Notes under the pieces: generated by a model | Told to the model about the DNA's origin: nothing | The model's input: the letters and a program-made list of their open reading frames with translations, nothing else | Database searches by the model: none | IMG/VR virus record: IMGVR_UViG_3300007734_000704 | Coordinates: 1 to 47,219 of that record | Direction: 5' to 3' (one strand) | Origin: a virus | Length of the DNA stretch: 47,219 bases | Translations under genes and position numbers: made by a program | In this document: one piece after another, positions 16,047 through 24,135 of the stretch | Layout of the letters: every line of letters begins with the position of its first letter | How positions within the stretch are numbered: the first letter of the stretch is position 1

Positions 16047-18764
16047 ATGATAGAATTATCTAACGAACTAAATGTTTATTTTCCTCTTAATCACCTAAAC
16101 CCGCAGGGATGGATATCTGAATTTATTACTCCTATCGTTTCTCGAGGAGAGAGAAACAAAAGTGTTTTGGCGCGTCTATTTTATGATAAAACTTTTTCTG
16201 GAACATCAAGCCAAATAGCTCTATATAACGCATTGTCTAATGGATTGGGAAACAAATCTTCATTTGATAAGTTTATCGCAAAAAGAGCAGGGGAGAAGGA
16301 GGATAAATTTATTTTCCTTAATGGAAGGTTCCTAGATATATTTGAAATAGATGAAACCTTAAAAGGCCAGCCGGTCTCCTCTAGAGATCTACAGGACTAT
16401 TTGCTATTTATGTCATCAATGAAGCCGCACCAGGCGGCCTTTCTTCAGCCATACATAAAACTTCAATATGGGTATAGGAAAAATCCCAGCGACAAGTTTC
16501 AGTTTATAGATTTTCCGTTCAAACAAAAATACGATTTAGACTTTATCTTAAATAACAAGAATGCGAGATCGGAAGGATGCGGAATCTTAGACATTTCCGT
16601 TGAAAACAAGTTCAATTTATCTACCCATATAAATTCTATGATAGATATTAAATTTATGTTTGGAAACATGAATGTTCTTACACAAGAAATTAACGAGCAG
16701 GGTACACCATGCAGAAAGGGTGAAACAAAACTTCCGTATGGTCTTAGCTTTATGAAGTTGGTTACTAATCTCGATACAAAAAAAGAGATAATAAGGCTTG
16801 AATATGGGCGCAAGGTTGCTAGCGGAATAACTGGGGTGAACGACCACTTAATAAGTGTAATAGAGGCCAAGGAGAAAAAGGTTTATCTTTTAAATAAATT
16901 TAAGCACGACTTTGGATTTGATGAAAAGGGAGTTATCTCTCTTGGAGTGTCCTTCTATAACTTTCACGACACATCTCTGCGAGCTGTGAATGACATATCC
17001 AAGCCTGCGCCAACTCCAAAAAATATTGAAAATTTAAAGATAAAGACGGAGTCTCTTGATAAACTAAAAAGACTTGGAGATCTTAAGAATCAATCAAAAT
17101 TATTAGATGAACAGTTAAGAAATTCAAAAACAGAGCATGAAGTCGGGGAAATAAGTAAAATTGAGCAGGAAAGAAAAGAGTTTAAAATAAAAGATATAAC
17201 GAAAGATCTTTCAAGAATAAACAAGACAATAGCTATTCTTATGAGCGGATTAAAAAATGAGCTTACGACGGTGTTCCTAGATCAGATTAAGAGCCAGGGC
17301 CAGTTGTTTTCGGTGAGATTTAACACGGTAAAAACTCCATCGGATGAATTTACAATTAAAACAATATTTTCAATAGTTCACCCAGACAGTGGGGATTTCG
17401 TTGATGTTGTTCAGAACACGAATACATATAATTCATCAAGATTTAAAGAAAATGCGGTGATAAAGGAGTTTATCAAGACAAACAAGGCCGGGACAGAAGA
17501 GTTGTTAACAAGAATATTTGCAAGGATATTCAACGCTCCATATGACGAAAAAAGAAAGCCCTCCTACTACGGGAATATAATGTTTTTTCCGTTAAAAGCA
17601 TTGTTATCGGCAGGATATATGTTTTTAGAAAAAGAAGAAAAAATGTCGTTGCCGCACATGATGTTTGGAAGCGTGCTGATGAAGGTTGGAGAAGAAACGT
17701 GTTCTGTTAATATTGGAGACCTTCTGGTAGAAACTGGAGTTTTCCAACAATGGTATTACAATAAATTTTTTAAGAAGGACCTTTTGGAATATTCGTTTGG
17801 GGCGTTTATAACTGATATTTTAACTGATTTGGTTCCGGAAATATTATACCGGAACAGGATCGGATTTGATGACAAGTCACCAACCACTGCAATAAAACAA
17901 ACTCAATTTTATTTAAAGAGCAATCCTCCAAAAGATTTAGTGGAACAAGTATATTTCTCTAGTGATGAAACTAACTTGAGAAAGTTATCCGAACTAATCA
18001 GTAAAAACCCAACCGATTCAGCTCTTCCATTAATTTATCACGGACAAATCAATAATAAAACTTCACAGATATCCTCCCCGATGTTTACCAACCTTGGAAA
18101 CTCAGAGTTCAAATTTGATGAGATTGAGGATTCCAAGAGAGGAATAATTCATATAAAAATTGGAGCAGATGGTGGCGCTGTTACAGCGATGAATTTTGTG
18201 GCGCAAGATTTTACAAAGATTAGGTCTGCTCTTGCGTTAGAGGCTCTCTCTAATAAGGAATCCCGAGCATTCTTCTTCTATTATCAAACCAGTGCAACGA
18301 TGCTAGGGAATAATATGTTTGATTATGACTCAGTAATTTGTATCCCATCTAATCCGTTAGGTATAGATTCTGAAGAAAACGATCCTGGTATAGCCGGATA
18401 CTATAAGGTAAAGGAAACTACTGATACCTTTAATTCAACAAACGAATATACAACAGTGGCTAAGGCAGATTGGTTCTATAATCCTAGAAATAACAATAGA
18501 GAAAAAACAAAGACCGCATCTATCCCCGTTGCCAGTGGGAAAATAACAGATAGTGTATCAATCTTGATGACGAATCCGGTTGATCATGTTATCCAGCTTC
18601 TAGAGAATGATGTTGAATCTATCATAAAAACAGAAGCTCAAAATGTAACCCCACCAAAAACTAAAAACAAGGATGAGGCAAAGAAAAATAAAAGCGTTAA
18701 AAAGGTAAAGATAACCTCTCTTGACAGAGCCGAACACTTTGATAAAGACGGGAAGCTGCCATAA
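16047..18764 (+). CDS. Large baseplate hub-type structural protein
   Basis: 905 residues, no clear named homologue by eye. The N-terminal about 330 residues are beta-rich with repeated domain-like strands, a Lys/Glu-rich coiled coil runs at about 335-400, and the C-terminal part has DPGIAGYYKVKETTDTF followed by TNEYTTVAKADWFYNPR, the strand pair seen at the end of gp27/VgrG/gpD-type hub domains. It ends in a Lys-rich tail (about 860-905). The gene follows gp53 after 3 bases, in the baseplate cluster. A hub or hub-wedge connector is inferred; a fibre-attachment protein is an alternative. RBS is weak. Confidence 0.55.
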   Translation: MIELSNELNVYFPLNHLNPQGWISEFITPIVSRGERNKSVLARLFYDKTFSGTSSQIALYNALSNGLGNKSSFDKFIAKRAGEKEDKFIFLNGRFLDIFEIDETLKGQPVSSRDLQDYLLFMSSMKPHQAAFLQPYIKLQYGYRKNPSDKFQFIDFPFKQKYDLDFILNNKNARSEGCGILDISVENKFNLSTHINSMIDIKFMFGNMNVLTQEINEQGTPCRKGETKLPYGLSFMKLVTNLDTKKEIIRLEYGRKVASGITGVNDHLISVIEAKEKKVYLLNKFKHDFGFDEKGVISLGVSFYNFHDTSLRAVNDISKPAPTPKNIENLKIKTESLDKLKRLGDLKNQSKLLDEQLRNSKTEHEVGEISKIEQERKEFKIKDITKDLSRINKTIAILMSGLKNELTTVFLDQIKSQGQLFSVRFNTVKTPSDEFTIKTIFSIVHPDSGDFVDVVQNTNTYNSSRFKENAVIKEFIKTNKAGTEELLTRIFARIFNAPYDEKRKPSYYGNIMFFPLKALLSAGYMFLEKEEKMSLPHMMFGSVLMKVGEETCSVNIGDLLVETGVFQQWYYNKFFKKDLLEYSFGAFITDILTDLVPEILYRNRIGFDDKSPTTAIKQTQFYLKSNPPKDLVEQVYFSSDETNLRKLSELISKNPTDSALPLIYHGQINNKTSQISSPMFTNLGNSEFKFDEIEDSKRGIIHIKIGADGGAVTAMNFVAQDFTKIRSALALEALSNKESRAFFFYYQTSATMLGNNMFDYDSVICIPSNPLGIDSEENDPGIAGYYKVKETTDTFNSTNEYTTVAKADWFYNPRNNNREKTKTASIPVASGKITDSVSILMTNPVDHVIQLLENDVESIIKTEAQNVTPPKTKNKDEAKKNKSVKKVKITSLDRAEHFDKDGKLP

Positions 18765-18774
18765 AGGAACAAAA

Positions 18775-20028
18775 ATGGGAAATATAAAAGAAACCTTCTT
18801 AAGAAGAAAGGAGTTCGACGATAAAAATGACTTATTTGACCCTCCGAAGTCTGGCTCTGTTTATACCAAATATTACCTAGACTCTTGGTATACATCTCCG
18901 TTCTACGGTAAGGTTGACACCCTAGGTATCCCAATTATCCCTAAGCCAGGTCTGCTAAGACACTGTACCTACAGTAAGGATAAGATCCAGGTTAGAACTA
19001 TTCAGCCAGCTTTGGATTTTATATTTCCTCTAAGACAACAATATAAAGAATATTATGCTCTGGGTTCAATGAGCAGAAACAGCAAGTATCTCGCAAAGGA
19101 TATTCCACCACTAAAAGGATACATAAACGGGAGTCTAGAATTTGTTGAGCTTCTAAAAAATTTATATCAAAGGTTCTTCCAATATTTGAAATCATCAAAT
19201 AAAGCAAATTCTGTCAAATCATTTAACGATTTTGCTAATGAGCTTATTTCTTTTATAAAAAATAACAGAGAATATTTCACAAGAGCAGGATATGTTGAGT
19301 CGAGCGACTTTTCTTTGTTACATACTGGTCTAGGAATAGAAATCTATAATGAAAAAACGATAAACGAAGATGAACGGATTGGGTTTTTTGAAGATCCAAA
19401 TCACGAACCATTTCTAGAACTGTGTATTAGAAATAATTTAAAAATTGATAGAGAAATTCCGTGGAGAGTTTATGTTGATATAAGAACAAAGCCGGTAAAT
19501 TACGGAGAGACATCAAAGAATCAATTAGATTTCGAAACAGTTGTGGCAAACTTTATACCGGGGATACTTTCTAAGAACGGTCCAGAAGAAAAGTTACAAT
19601 TATTCTTTGACACATATTATGATCGAGTGATACCATACGATATGGATTCTTATAGTTATCTTACTGAGTTTATAACGACAATCAAGTCATTTTATTCTGC
19701 GTTTATCGCTTCTACCTCTTCTTATAAGAGTTTTTTAATAAATCCATGTGGGACAGCAAACGTACAAAATATTCACAGAGAAACCACAACACCTGTGGGA
19801 ATGGAGGAATATATAAAACTTTACCTCTTGTTTAGAAGCGCAGAGCTAGTTGGTACTGTTGAAGAAGAAACTCTAGAAAGAGCTAGAGAGATCTCGGTGG
19901 AGATCTTTAAAACCGATCAAAACTCCAATCCAATAAAGGCTGCCATCGCCGCTATTAAATATTTTACAGATAGTGCCGGAACCCTTACCTATCGAAACCA
20001 AATAACAAGTGAGTTTGACAACAAATAG
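18775..20028 (+). CDS. Virion-cluster hypothetical protein
   Basis: 417 residues, start taken at ATG 18775 with RBS AAAGGA; an in-frame TTG at 18721 lies inside the previous gene and lacks an RBS. The protein has a hydrophilic N-terminus, a segment with QPALDFIFPLRQQYKEYYAL near residue 80, a central helical part with NLYQRFFQYLKSSNK, and many aromatic residues. No catalytic motif is seen. It is the last gene of the virion block, 10 bases after the hub-type protein, so a baseplate or tail-associated role is likely. Its 3' end contains a promoter-like sequence for the replication block. Confidence 0.6.
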   Translation: MGNIKETFLRRKEFDDKNDLFDPPKSGSVYTKYYLDSWYTSPFYGKVDTLGIPIIPKPGLLRHCTYSKDKIQVRTIQPALDFIFPLRQQYKEYYALGSMSRNSKYLAKDIPPLKGYINGSLEFVELLKNLYQRFFQYLKSSNKANSVKSFNDFANELISFIKNNREYFTRAGYVESSDFSLLHTGLGIEIYNEKTINEDERIGFFEDPNHEPFLELCIRNNLKIDREIPWRVYVDIRTKPVNYGETSKNQLDFETVVANFIPGILSKNGPEEKLQLFFDTYYDRVIPYDMDSYSYLTEFITTIKSFYSAFIASTSSYKSFLINPCGTANVQNIHRETTTPVGMEEYIKLYLLFRSAELVGTVEEETLERAREISVEIFKTDQNSNPIKAAIAAIKYFTDSAGTLTYRNQITSEFDNK

Positions 20029-20043
20029 CCAGGTTGATAAGAT
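20015..20043 (+). promoter_or_regulatory. Sigma70-like promoter before replication block
   Basis: TTGACA (20015-20020), 17-bp spacer, TAAGAT (20038-20043), overlapping the end of the preceding gene. The expected start of transcription (near 20050) coincides with the polymerase start codon, so that transcript would be leaderless for this gene unless initiation is slightly upstream. Confidence 0.5.
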
Positions 20044-20049
20044 ACGTCT

Positions 20050-21252
20050 ATGATTTTTGAACTTATAGACTCTAAGAAAAAGTGCGATTCCTGTTTTGTA
20101 GATGGAGAAATCATAAAATTTTCTTCATTAGAAACCGGATCTAATACGTGGGATTATTCCCCTATAATGGGTGACAAAAAGTATGAACTAGCTTGTCTAT
20201 ATGCCGGGACAAAAAACATAGAAGACGCCTGTTCTCATTCTATGAGAGAAAGATATCTTCTTAGTAAGAATAAATTGCGCTCTTATCTTAAATCGTTCAT
20301 AACAGCTCAAGTCTCTTTAGAGGAGTACTGTTTTTATGATCTTGTCCCTCTTTCCTTCATTAGAGAATTTTTCTCTATAAGAAGGGAACTGATTCAAGAA
20401 ATTTTTCTAACAAAGCAGAGACCAAAAAATTATGATTTTCTTTATGATTTAAATCGAATGTTAATTAATCTCTCTGATAAAAAAGTAAAGTTCTCGCTGC
20501 AACAACTAACAGAGGTCGCAGGTTTAAGCTCCATTGTACAACTTGGGAAAAGTCTAGGAAAAACAGAAAAGACAACAAAATATAATTTATTTGGAGCGAT
20601 TACAGGTCGTCTGACAACCGAACCTGATAGTTTTCCAATCTTAACCTTATCAAAGGCTATGCGGCCAGCCATAGAATCAACAAACAGTTTCCTGTTGGAG
20701 TTAGATTTTAATGCCTTCGAGCCAAGAGTTATTCTAGCTCTAAACGGGAAAAAACAACCAGAAATGGATGTTCACGAATGGAACAGGATAAACATTTTCT
20801 CCGAGGAGATAGCTAGAGACGAGGCAAAGAAGAAGTTCTTGGCGTGGATGTATGATGAACGCGGGACCCACAAGTTAACGCCTTCACAGGAAAAAATAGC
20901 TTGTAATGCTTATGATAAGAATTCCATAAAGAACAAATATTATGATGGCAATATAGTTAAAAATTATTATCAACGTGAAATAATGGCGGACGCGGAGCAC
21001 TCTCTTAACTATATTGTTCAAAGTACCGCCTCTGATATCTTTCTAAGGCAAGCAATTTTGGTCGATAAGCTGCTTCGTAACAAAAAATCCTTTGTAAAGT
21101 TTCTAATTCACGATTCTATTGTAATTGATATGGATGTAGCAGAAAAAGATATGGTAAAGGAGATTTGCGAAACGTTTTCTAATACCGATTTTGGTAAGTT
21201 CCTAATAACTAGGAAGGTTGGAAAGGGATTTGGAAATATGAGGGTGTTATGA
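20050..21252 (+). CDS. Minimal family-A DNA polymerase (polymerase domain only)
   Basis: 400 residues. TGRLTT (185-190) precedes motif A, LELDFNAFEPRV with D219 and an Arg at 226; the O helix is R256-DEA-K260...Y268; IVQSTASDI is at about 322-330; motif C is IHDS with H354 and D355. These are the palm and finger motifs of Pol I. There is no 3'-5' exonuclease and no 5' nuclease domain, so it is far shorter than Pol I (928 residues) or T7 polymerase (704). The position of the nucleotide-discriminating Phe762 of E. coli appears to be Leu264. A separate 5' nuclease is encoded at 24128. A gap-filling role beside the DnaE at 40390 is inferred. RBS is weak. Confidence 0.85.
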   Translation: MIFELIDSKKKCDSCFVDGEIIKFSSLETGSNTWDYSPIMGDKKYELACLYAGTKNIEDACSHSMRERYLLSKNKLRSYLKSFITAQVSLEEYCFYDLVPLSFIREFFSIRRELIQEIFLTKQRPKNYDFLYDLNRMLINLSDKKVKFSLQQLTEVAGLSSIVQLGKSLGKTEKTTKYNLFGAITGRLTTEPDSFPILTLSKAMRPAIESTNSFLLELDFNAFEPRVILALNGKKQPEMDVHEWNRINIFSEEIARDEAKKKFLAWMYDERGTHKLTPSQEKIACNAYDKNSIKNKYYDGNIVKNYYQREIMADAEHSLNYIVQSTASDIFLRQAILVDKLLRNKKSFVKFLIHDSIVIDMDVAEKDMVKEICETFSNTDFGKFLITRKVGKGFGNMRVL

Positions 21253-22073
21253 ACATAATTGGAATCGGAAATGGCGGATGTTGTGTTGCTGACTTATTTT
21301 CACAATATCCAGAGTATAAAATATACAAGATAGACGCTGGAATAAAGGGAAAAAATTGTTTTCCTATCCCTAAGAAGAATTCTATAGAAGAATACGAAGA
21401 AAGCGTCCCGGAAATGAAACCCTTGGGAAAATTAAAGGGAGATACCATCGTAATTTTGGTGGGTGGTGGAGATATATCTGGGATAACACTGAGAATCTTG
21501 GAAAAGATTAAGCATCTAAAGGTTGATGTTCTTTATATAAGACCGGATCCGGCGCTAATCTCCAACGAGAAAAAGGCCAAGGATAAGGTAGTATCAGGCA
21601 TTCTTCAGGAATATGCCAGAAGCTCTCTTATAAACAGAATCGTGATGATTTCTAACTCACAGGTAGAAAACCTCCTTGGAGGTTTATCAATTACAGAATA
21701 TTATGAGAGCATAAATCAGACAATTGTGACCACTTTTCATATGATAAACTACTTATTGACAGCAAAAGAAGTCTTTGGTAAGATGTCTGCAACAAGAGAG
21801 ATAGACAGAATCTCGACTGTTGGAATATATAATGTCGAAGACGGGCAAGAGGCTTACTTATACAAGTTATCACAACCAATGCAGAAAGTTTTTCTTTTTG
21901 CCATCGGGAAAGAGGACTTGACACAGAACAAAAACTTGACTAAACTGATCCAACAGCAGACAAAAGAGGCCTATTCCGGTACGGAAATTGATATATCTTA
22001 CAAGATAACAACTACAAACTATGATACAAATTTTGTCTACCTCGTTGCTAATACCAACATAATACAACAATAA
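21249..22073 (+). CDS. Divergent FtsZ/tubulin-superfamily GTPase-like protein
   Basis: 274 residues. The order of features matches FtsZ/tubulin: an N-terminal strand and Gly loop (IIGIGNGGC, 3-11), a KIDA segment (27-30) where FtsZ has N-T-D-A, a strand then Gly-rich loop VGGGDISG (71-78) in place of the GGGTGTG signature, a VDVLYIRPDP strand (92-101), a helix, and a RIVMISNSQVENLL segment (130-143) like the VDTLIVIPNDRLL strand-helix of FtsZ. The C-terminal half lacks clear similarity. It is coupled to the polymerase (ATGA) and lies upstream of SSB. Loss of TGTG suggests altered or no GTP hydrolysis. Phage tubulins (PhuZ, TubZ) are known, but this one is divergent. Confidence 0.65.
   Translation: MNIIGIGNGGCCVADLFSQYPEYKIYKIDAGIKGKNCFPIPKKNSIEEYEESVPEMKPLGKLKGDTIVILVGGGDISGITLRILEKIKHLKVDVLYIRPDPALISNEKKAKDKVVSGILQEYARSSLINRIVMISNSQVENLLGGLSITEYYESINQTIVTTFHMINYLLTAKEVFGKMSATREIDRISTVGIYNVEDGQEAYLYKLSQPMQKVFLFAIGKEDLTQNKNLTKLIQQQTKEAYSGTEIDISYKITTTNYDTNFVYLVANTNIIQQ
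21756..21784 (+). promoter_or_regulatory. Internal sigma70-like promoter upstream of ssb (distal)
   Basis: TTGACA (21756-21761), 17-bp spacer, TAAGAT (21779-21784), identical in both hexamers to the promoter at 20015. It lies inside the tubulin-like gene and would give an extra transcript for the SSB gene, which is needed in large amounts. Confidence 0.45.
21918..21946 (+). promoter_or_regulatory. Internal sigma70-like promoter upstream of ssb (proximal)
   Basis: TTGACA (21918-21923), 17-bp spacer, TAAACT (21941-21946), still within the tubulin-like gene and about 144 bases before the SSB start codon. Two such matches within 200 bases before SSB support genuine promoter function over chance. 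Confidence 0.5.
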
Positions 22074-22089
22074 ACAGGAGTGAATAAAA

Positions 22090-22842
22090 ATGGCGTTCGA
22101 TATTAAAAAAATTAAAGAAAAACTGGCTAAGCTGAACGATAGAACCGGCGGAAAGGGTAAGACCGTAACCTACTGGAAGCCTCTAGAAAACGTGGATACC
22201 ACAATCCGTATTGTCCCCACAGAGGACGGAGATCCACTTAAGGAATTCTTCTTCCATTACCTACGCGAGGACTCAAAGAAGGTTACAAGCATCTTCTGTC
22301 TCAAGAGAAACCTAAGCGAATCCTGCCCAATCTGTGATTTGGTCTCTAAGCTCTATAAAGAGGGCGACGAGGAGAGTCGCACAATGGCCAAGGAGATTGG
22401 ATCAAAACAACGATTCTTTGCTCCGGTCATCGCCAGAGGAGAAGAGGATAAGGGTGTTATGGTTTGGGGGTTCTCTAAGACAATCTACGAAGAGCTGCTT
22501 AAACTGATGCTTAATCCCGATTACGGTGATATCACTGATGTTACCGAGGGTCTGGATCTAACGGTTCAATCCAGTAAGAAGGGTGGAAAGAAGTTCGCAG
22601 AGGCAGTTATGACGCCAAAGCGCAAGTCAACTCCGTTGGCACAAACCAAGAAGGAAATCGAAGATTTCCTTAGTCACGGCTTAGACTTCAATGCGATCTT
22701 CGAACGTAAAACAACTGGGCAGGTTGCCGAAGCCTTGGATAAATTCTTAAACGGCGGCAGTGAAGAAGGGGGTGATGTTTCTATGGCTGTCCCCGGTGAA
22801 GCAGAAGAACTTGATTCTGCTCTCAAGTCTCTTGGAGTCTAA
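22090..22842 (+). CDS. gp32: Single-stranded DNA-binding protein (gp32-like)
   Basis: 250 residues. The zinc site spacing H56-x13-C70-x8-C79-x2-C82 matches T4 gp32 (H64, C77, C87, C90) closely; CPICDLVSKLYK is the characteristic segment. An N-terminal basic helix (residues 1-25) fits the cooperativity domain, and the C-terminus is acidic (EEGGDVS, then GEAEELDSAL), as expected for partner binding. It coats ssDNA in replication and recombination and would act with UvsX, helicase and polymerase encoded around it. RBS CAGGAG is good. It is shorter than T4 gp32 (301 residues). Confidence 0.9.
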   Translation: MAFDIKKIKEKLAKLNDRTGGKGKTVTYWKPLENVDTTIRIVPTEDGDPLKEFFFHYLREDSKKVTSIFCLKRNLSESCPICDLVSKLYKEGDEESRTMAKEIGSKQRFFAPVIARGEEDKGVMVWGFSKTIYEELLKLMLNPDYGDITDVTEGLDLTVQSSKKGGKKFAEAVMTPKRKSTPLAQTKKEIEDFLSHGLDFNAIFERKTTGQVAEALDKFLNGGSEEGGDVSMAVPGEAEELDSALKSLGV

Positions 22843-22879
22843 GACTTGACCAGTTAGGGTGTGTTTCGGACCAAAATCT

Positions 22880-22935
22880 CTCAACGGCGCGCACCGTCCC
22901 GTTGCCACCCTTCCACACCAGGTCGCGCCTGCCGT
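22880..22935 (+). other. GC-rich intergenic element before uvsX
   Basis: A non-coding block about two-thirds G+C in an otherwise AT-rich window, between SSB and UvsX. It can pair with itself in several ways: GGCGCG (22886-22891) with CGCGCC (22924-22929), ACGG/CCGT (22884-22887, 22894-22897), CAGG/CCTG (22919-22922, 22928-22931), and GGTGTG further upstream (22858-22863) with CACACC (22914-22919). No tRNA T-loop or open reading frame is seen. It could be a structured leader, a small RNA or a protein-binding site. Function is unknown. Confidence 0.4.
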
Positions 22936-22941
22936 GTGTAT

Positions 22942-22975
22942 AAGAGGGAGAATGGATAATTTCATTCTCCCTCTT
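22942..22975 (+). terminator. Hairpin between ssb and uvsX (terminator or attenuator)
   Basis: AAGAGGGAGAATG (22942-22954) pairs perfectly with CATTCTCCCTCTT (22963-22975) around an 8-base loop. The following sequence, CATCTATG, has no U tract, so termination may be partial and the hairpin may instead protect or separate the SSB and UvsX messages. The UvsX ribosome-binding site (GAGGAG) lies free just downstream. Confidence 0.6.
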
Positions 22976-22995
22976 CATCTATGAGGAGTTAAAAA

Positions 22996-24135
22996 ATGAA
23001 GAAGAAGAAAGAGGAAGTCAAGGGAAGGATCCCTATGTCTCAAATGAGGGACATGATTAACAAGAAGGAGGGGGCTGTTGTCGCATTTGATTTGGGCGAA
23101 CTTAATCCCACTGATGTCCACGATTGGATCCCAACTGGTTCAAGATGGCTAGACTCCATCATATGTAAGGGGAAAGTTTCAGGAATCCCGATGGGGAAGA
23201 TTGTGGAGTTGGCAGGGTTGGAATCGGCTGGTAAATCCTATATGGCTGCGCAAATTGCAGCTAATGCCCAAAAGATGGGAATAGATGTTATTTACTTTGA
23301 TTCCGAGTCCGCTATTGCCTCAGACTTTATGACAAGTGCAGGAGTAGATATTTCTAATTTACTGTATGTACAAGCCAGATCGGTAGAGTTTGTTTTAGAA
23401 ACAATTGAAACCCTGTTGGCGGCAAGCCAAAATAAACTATTGTTTGTTTGGGACTCTATTGCATTTACTCCAACAGAGACAGATGTTGAGGGCGACTTCA
23501 ATCCACAATCTTCTATGGCTGTGAAGCCTAGAATCCTTTCCAAGGCCTTCTCCAAGCTCATACAGCCTCTTGCAAACTCTGGGAGCACTTTGCTATGCCT
23601 AAATCAATTGAAGACCAATATCGCAAGAACTCCACAGGAAGCTATGATGACACCATACTTTACCCCTGGAGGTAAGGCGCTGGCTTATGCGTATTCATTG
23701 AGAATCTGGCTTACGGCCAGAAAGGGCAAGGCCAGTTTTATATTAAATGATGCCGGATTTAGAGTTGGTAATGAACTTAAGGCGAAGATTGAAAAATCTA
23801 GATTTGGCACTCAGGGACGAGAATGTACTTTCAAGATTTTATGGGGTGGTGAGGATATCGATATTCAGGATGAGGAAAGTTGGTTTGAGGCCATAAAGAA
23901 TTCTGACAAACTGAAACAGGGTGGAGCCTGGTATACCCTGTTGTTTGATGATGGAAAGGAAGTTAAGTTTCAATTTAAGGACTGGATTGAGAAGTTAAAA
24001 GATGAGGATTTTAGGTCTCAGGTTCTCAAAGTCATGGATAAGGAAGTGATTCACAAATTTGATTCTAAGGAAGGAAGTGCGAAGAGCTTTTACGACATTG
24101 ATGATTCAGACGAGGATTGTGATATAGATGAATAA
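22996..24135 (+). CDS. uvsX: UvsX-like RecA-family recombinase
   Basis: 379 residues, close to T4 UvsX (391). Walker A is GLESAGKS (74-81), in the RecA-type context KIVELAGLESAGKSYMAAQ. Walker B is in LLFVWDSIAF, and the loop with LLCLNQLKTNI has the sensing Gln near the expected place. The C-terminus is strongly acidic (DIDDSDEDCDIDE), a regulatory tail. It pairs homologous DNA for recombination-dependent replication and repair, working with the adjacent gp32-like SSB. RBS GAGGAG is at proper distance. Its stop overlaps the next start by 8 bases. Confidence 0.92.
   Translation: MKKKKEEVKGRIPMSQMRDMINKKEGAVVAFDLGELNPTDVHDWIPTGSRWLDSIICKGKVSGIPMGKIVELAGLESAGKSYMAAQIAANAQKMGIDVIYFDSESAIASDFMTSAGVDISNLLYVQARSVEFVLETIETLLAASQNKLLFVWDSIAFTPTETDVEGDFNPQSSMAVKPRILSKAFSKLIQPLANSGSTLLCLNQLKTNIARTPQEAMMTPYFTPGGKALAYAYSLRIWLTARKGKASFILNDAGFRVGNELKAKIEKSRFGTQGRECTFKILWGGEDIDIQDEESWFEAIKNSDKLKQGGAWYTLLFDDGKEVKFQFKDWIEKLKDEDFRSQVLKVMDKEVIHKFDSKEGSAKSFYDIDDSDEDCDIDE

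Noticed and set aside
18721-18774. TTG start upstream of the gene at 18775
   Set aside because: It lies inside the end of the hub-type gene and has no RBS, while ATG 18775 has AAAGGA.
22850-22940. Possible tRNA in the GC-rich gap before uvsX
   Set aside because: No T-loop GTTCRANNC, no cloverleaf on either strand.
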